The notes under the pieces: model-generated
Databases searched by the model: none
Seen by the model: only the letters and a program-made list of their open reading frames with translations
What the model was told of the DNA's origin: nothing
DNA from: Bacteriovoracaceae bacterium
GTDB lineage: Bacteria > Bdellovibrionota > UBA1018
Assembly (NCBI GenBank): GCA_947475645.1
Contig: CANJNU010000028.1
Span: forward strand, 1-7,864
Direction of reading: 5' to 3'
Length of the DNA stretch: 7,864 bases
Shown: positions 5,784 through 7,864 of the stretch, one piece after another
Position numbering within the stretch: position 1 is the first letter of the stretch
Layout: each line of letters starts with the position of its first letter
Made by a program: the position numbers and the translations under genes

Positions 5784-7190
5784 ATGACAACCTTCGAGAC
5801 ACTGTCCGTTTCCCCTCTAATGAAAGCCCTGGTGCGCGAACTGGGCTATGAAAAGATGACCCCCATTCAGGCCGAGAGCATTCCTGTACTCTTGGAAGGT
5901 CGCGATTTAATCGGACAGTCCAAAACTGGAAGCGGAAAAACAGCTGCGTTTACGATTCCTATCCTCGAGCGTATTCATATCGAGCAAAGCGCCACCCGCG
6001 ATATACAGGCCCTCATTCTTTGCCCCACCCGCGAACTCTGTTCTCAGGTTACTCGTGAAGTACGCAAATTGGGTCGTAAAAAAATTGGCCTCCAAGTTCT
6101 GGAAGTGGCGGGGGGTATGCCTGTTTTCCCACAGAAAAAGGCACTCGAAAGTGGTGTGCATGTGGTTGTGGGAACGCCTGGACGAGTGCTCGATCATTTG
6201 CAGCGCGGTACCCTGAACCTCTCTTCTGTAAAGTTCATCGTTTTGGATGAAGCCGATCGGATGCTTGATATGGGTTTCGAAGACGACATGAAGACCGTCA
6301 TGAACGCCCTTCCTGAACAACGGCAAACGATTTTCTTCTCGGCCACGTTCCCTCCTAATATTATTAAGCTAAGCTCGAAGTTTCAAAAAAATGCGGTAAT
6401 GGTAAAGATTGCGCAGACCCCTGAGGATCAGGCGAGTCTCTCAACCATTTCCCAAAAGTTTATTGTCGTAAAAGAAGAAGAGCAGAAACCTGAAGCTGTT
6501 TTTCAGTTACTAGCAAATGAATCGCCCGATTCGGCTATCGTGTTCTGCAACTTCAAAACAACCACTTTCGAACTCACAGAACTTTTAGCGGCCGAGGGCG
6601 TCAGTGTTGCCTGCTTAAATGGCGATATGGAACAAAGGCAGCGCGATTTGGTGATGGCGCGTTTTAGAAATCAAAGTATTCGCGTACTCATTGCAACCGA
6701 CGTCGCTGCTCGCGGCATTGATATAGCGGGTTTAGATTTGGTCATTAATTTTGAGCTTCCAAAGATGCGCGAAAATTACACGCACCGTGTAGGGCGTACC
6801 GGCCGAGCCGGGAAAGATGGCAAAGCGGTTTCATTTATTCGAGAAAACGAGAAGAGCAAAGTGGCAGGATTGATTGCCCAATCGGGCGCGGTATCCCACC
6901 CTCCCATTGCCGAGTACGTTAAAAAGACGCTTCCTCGCTATGATCTCGGTTCAAAAATGGAGACGATCGTGATTTTAGAAGGGCGCAAAAATAAAATGCG
7001 GCCCGGGGATGTTTTGGGGGCGCTTACGGGAGAGGCCGGGGGCCTAAAAGGCAAAGACATTGGTAAAATTGAAGTTCACGACTTCCATACGTTCGTTGCG
7101 GTATCGCGTGATGTCGCAAAAGTAGCGTTACGTTGCCTACAGTCGGGTCGAATTAAGGGCCGCCGTGTTCGCGTCGAGTGGCCTAAATAA
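5784..7190 (+). CDS. dbpA: ATP-dependent RNA helicase DbpA
   Basis: DEAD-box helicase that in Escherichia coli is activated by hairpin 92 of 23S rRNA and acts in late large-subunit assembly. With the ATG at 5784 it has 468 residues, close to the E. coli protein. Motifs in order: Q motif around Gln29 (MTPIQ, with Phe4 upstream), motif I SKTGSGKT at 46-53, PTREL at 81-85, GG at 110-111, TPGR at 131-134, DEAD at 155-158, SAT at 186-188, ATDVAARGID at 304-313 and HRVGRTGR at 334-341. All catalytic motifs are intact. Residues about 393-468 match the DbpA RNA-binding domain, with 'KMRPGDVLGALTG' at 404-416, 'GKDIGKIEVHDFHTFVAV' at 423-440 and 'IKGRRVRVEW' near the end. This domain separates DbpA from RhlE, SrmB and CsdA. 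The in-frame GTG at 5754 would add ten residues not expected in the family. The gene is divergent from the Gre-like gene and convergent with the fibre gene. Confidence 0.95.
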   Translation: MTTFETLSVSPLMKALVRELGYEKMTPIQAESIPVLLEGRDLIGQSKTGSGKTAAFTIPILERIHIEQSATRDIQALILCPTRELCSQVTREVRKLGRKKIGLQVLEVAGGMPVFPQKKALESGVHVVVGTPGRVLDHLQRGTLNLSSVKFIVLDEADRMLDMGFEDDMKTVMNALPEQRQTIFFSATFPPNIIKLSSKFQKNAVMVKIAQTPEDQASLSTISQKFIVVKEEEQKPEAVFQLLANESPDSAIVFCNFKTTTFELTELLAAEGVSVACLNGDMEQRQRDLVMARFRNQSIRVLIATDVAARGIDIAGLDLVINFELPKMRENYTHRVGRTGRAGKDGKAVSFIRENEKSKVAGLIAQSGAVSHPPIAEYVKKTLPRYDLGSKMETIVILEGRKNKMRPGDVLGALTGEAGGLKGKDIGKIEVHDFHTFVAVSRDVAKVALRCLQSGRIKGRRVRVEWPK

Positions 7191-7205
7191 AGCCTGCGTT
7201 TCGAT
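7191..7205. other. 15-base convergent gap between dbpA and the fibre gene
   Basis: The two stop codons face each other across 15 bases. I see no hairpin with a T run on either strand in the gap or the last codons of either gene. The transcripts may therefore overlap at their 3' ends, or terminate inside the opposing gene. Confidence 0.4.
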
Positions 7206-7864
7206 TTACTTACCCAGCTTCTTTTCGAGCCGATCCAGTCTCTCTTGAATCGCGCGATTCTCGGATTTTAGTGCTGCGTTTTCTTCTTTCAGTGATGCAA
7301 TCTCGCGCGAGTTGCCTTGAATGCTCGAGTAAAGTTCTTTAATGGCTTCGACAACGGGGCCAATCAAGTTACCGTAGGCCACGGTCTTCAGTCCCGACGT
7401 CTTGTCCGTATGCACCGTTTCAGGAAATACTTTTTCTAGCTCTTGCGCGATCAGCCCCAATTGATGTTGGGATCCATATTTCTTCTTGTCCTTCCAGTCG
7501 TACTCGACGCCACGAAGACTTAAAATCTTTTTCAAAGATCCTTCGAGTGTCGAGATGTTCTCTTTCAGACGAAGATCTGAGGGAGTTACGCAGCCGGAGG
7601 AGGTGCAAATGCCGGTCCCACCAAACATAAGTTGTCCACCCGGGGAGAGATTGATACTTCCGTTGACGTCAAGCTCTGCACCATAAGAAAAATCAGTGGT
7701 GCCGATGCCGACTTTTCCCTGAAAAATGGCTCCGTTTGTGGGTGCGGTCTGTGCTCGATAAGTGCTTCCGACTACAATCCCCGCCGATCCGGTGCGCAGG
7801 CCTGCAGCTGTGCTTATCTGCCCGTCTTGTCCCACGACGAATCTCGATGTCGTTGAATTCTCCA
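7206..7864 (-). CDS. Fibre protein with C-terminal Peptidase_S74 chaperone domain (N-terminal part outside window)
   Basis: The frame stays open to the right edge, so the start is outside the window; a GTG at 7835 is only an internal Val codon. Counting that codon as residue 1, residues 1-75 look like the shaft of a trimeric fibre, with 'GKVGIGTT' at 40-47 and 'LDVNGSI' at 55-61, a VGIGT...LDVxG pattern common in phage tail fibres and bacterial surface fibres. Next come Cys77 and Cys82, then the S74 motif SDLRLKENI at 86-94. In endosialidase-type fibres, Ser and Lys of SDxxxK form the self-cleavage dyad, here Ser86 and Lys91, and the domain acts as an intramolecular chaperone for trimer folding. 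The rest of the domain includes 'GLIAQELEKVFPE' and 'VAYGNLIGPVVEAIKEL'. A heptad coiled coil ends the protein (about 170-207). A prophage tail fibre is the alternative, but no other phage gene is visible. Chaperone domain firm; adhesin role inferred. Confidence 0.9.
   Translation of the reverse strand, partial: ENSTTSRFVVGQDGQISTAAGLRTGSAGIVVGSTYRAQTAPTNGAIFQGKVGIGTTDFSYGAELDVNGSINLSPGGQLMFGGTGICTSSGCVTPSDLRLKENISTLEGSLKKILSLRGVEYDWKDKKKYGSQHQLGLIAQELEKVFPETVHTDKTSGLKTVAYGNLIGPVVEAIKELYSSIQGNSREIASLKEENAALKSENRAIQERLDRLEKKLGK

Noticed and set aside
5907..6326. Minus-strand open frame of 139 codons
   Set aside because: Fully antisense to the conserved helicase core motifs of dbpA. The product has no recognisable domain and is a shadow of that gene's codon use.
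7247..7260. Perfect 14-base palindrome GAATCGCGCGATTC
   Set aside because: It lies inside the coiled-coil codons of the fibre gene. A 14-base palindrome is expected about once in two windows of this size by chance, and there is no T run to make it a terminator.
1..7864. CRISPR arrays, tRNA or rRNA genes, insertion sequences, integrase or attachment sites
   Set aside because: Reading both strands I found no regularly spaced repeats, no cloverleaf-like segment, no transposase or recombinase frame and no long terminal repeats.

Overview
This window looks like chromosomal DNA of a Gram-negative bacterium. The support is an RND efflux pump, a TolC-type outer-membrane channel, a lipobox lipoprotein and a DbpA-type DEAD-box helicase. 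A trimeric-fibre protein with a C-terminal Peptidase_S74 chaperone domain, sitting in an ordinary bacterial neighbourhood with intermediate GC, is reminiscent of predatory Bdellovibrio-like bacteria (Bdellovibrionota). That assignment is an inference from gene content only; no rRNA or marker gene is present.

Left part (1-3716, plus strand): the 3' end of a plausible efflux operon. It holds the C-terminal part of an HAE-1/AcrB-type RND permease (cut by the window edge), a TolC-family outer-membrane factor, a probable outer-membrane lipoprotein of unknown family and a small exported, beta-rich protein of unknown family. All three junctions are 4-base stop/start overlaps (ATGA, ATGA, GTGA), so the four genes are very probably translated in a coupled way. 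The membrane fusion protein that normally completes the pump is probably upstream of the window. The two unknown exported proteins are the most novel part: they sit where a pump accessory or envelope partner would be encoded.

Middle part (3717-5783): a short convergent gap with two small hairpins, then a minus-strand pair. The upstream gene encodes an atypical GreA/GreB-like transcription factor and the downstream gene a POT/PTR2 proton-dependent oligopeptide transporter. They are 39 bases apart if the transporter starts at the ATG at 5175. A gap of 86 bases separates the Gre-like gene from the divergently transcribed helicase.

Right part (5784-7864): a complete dbpA-like RNA helicase gene on the plus strand, with the 23S-rRNA-binding C-terminal domain. 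It converges, with a 15-base gap, on the 3' end of a minus-strand fibre protein that runs off the right edge. That protein ends in an S74 intramolecular chaperone with an intact SDxxxK motif and a terminal coiled coil. No tRNA, rRNA, CRISPR array, insertion sequence or integrase is visible.
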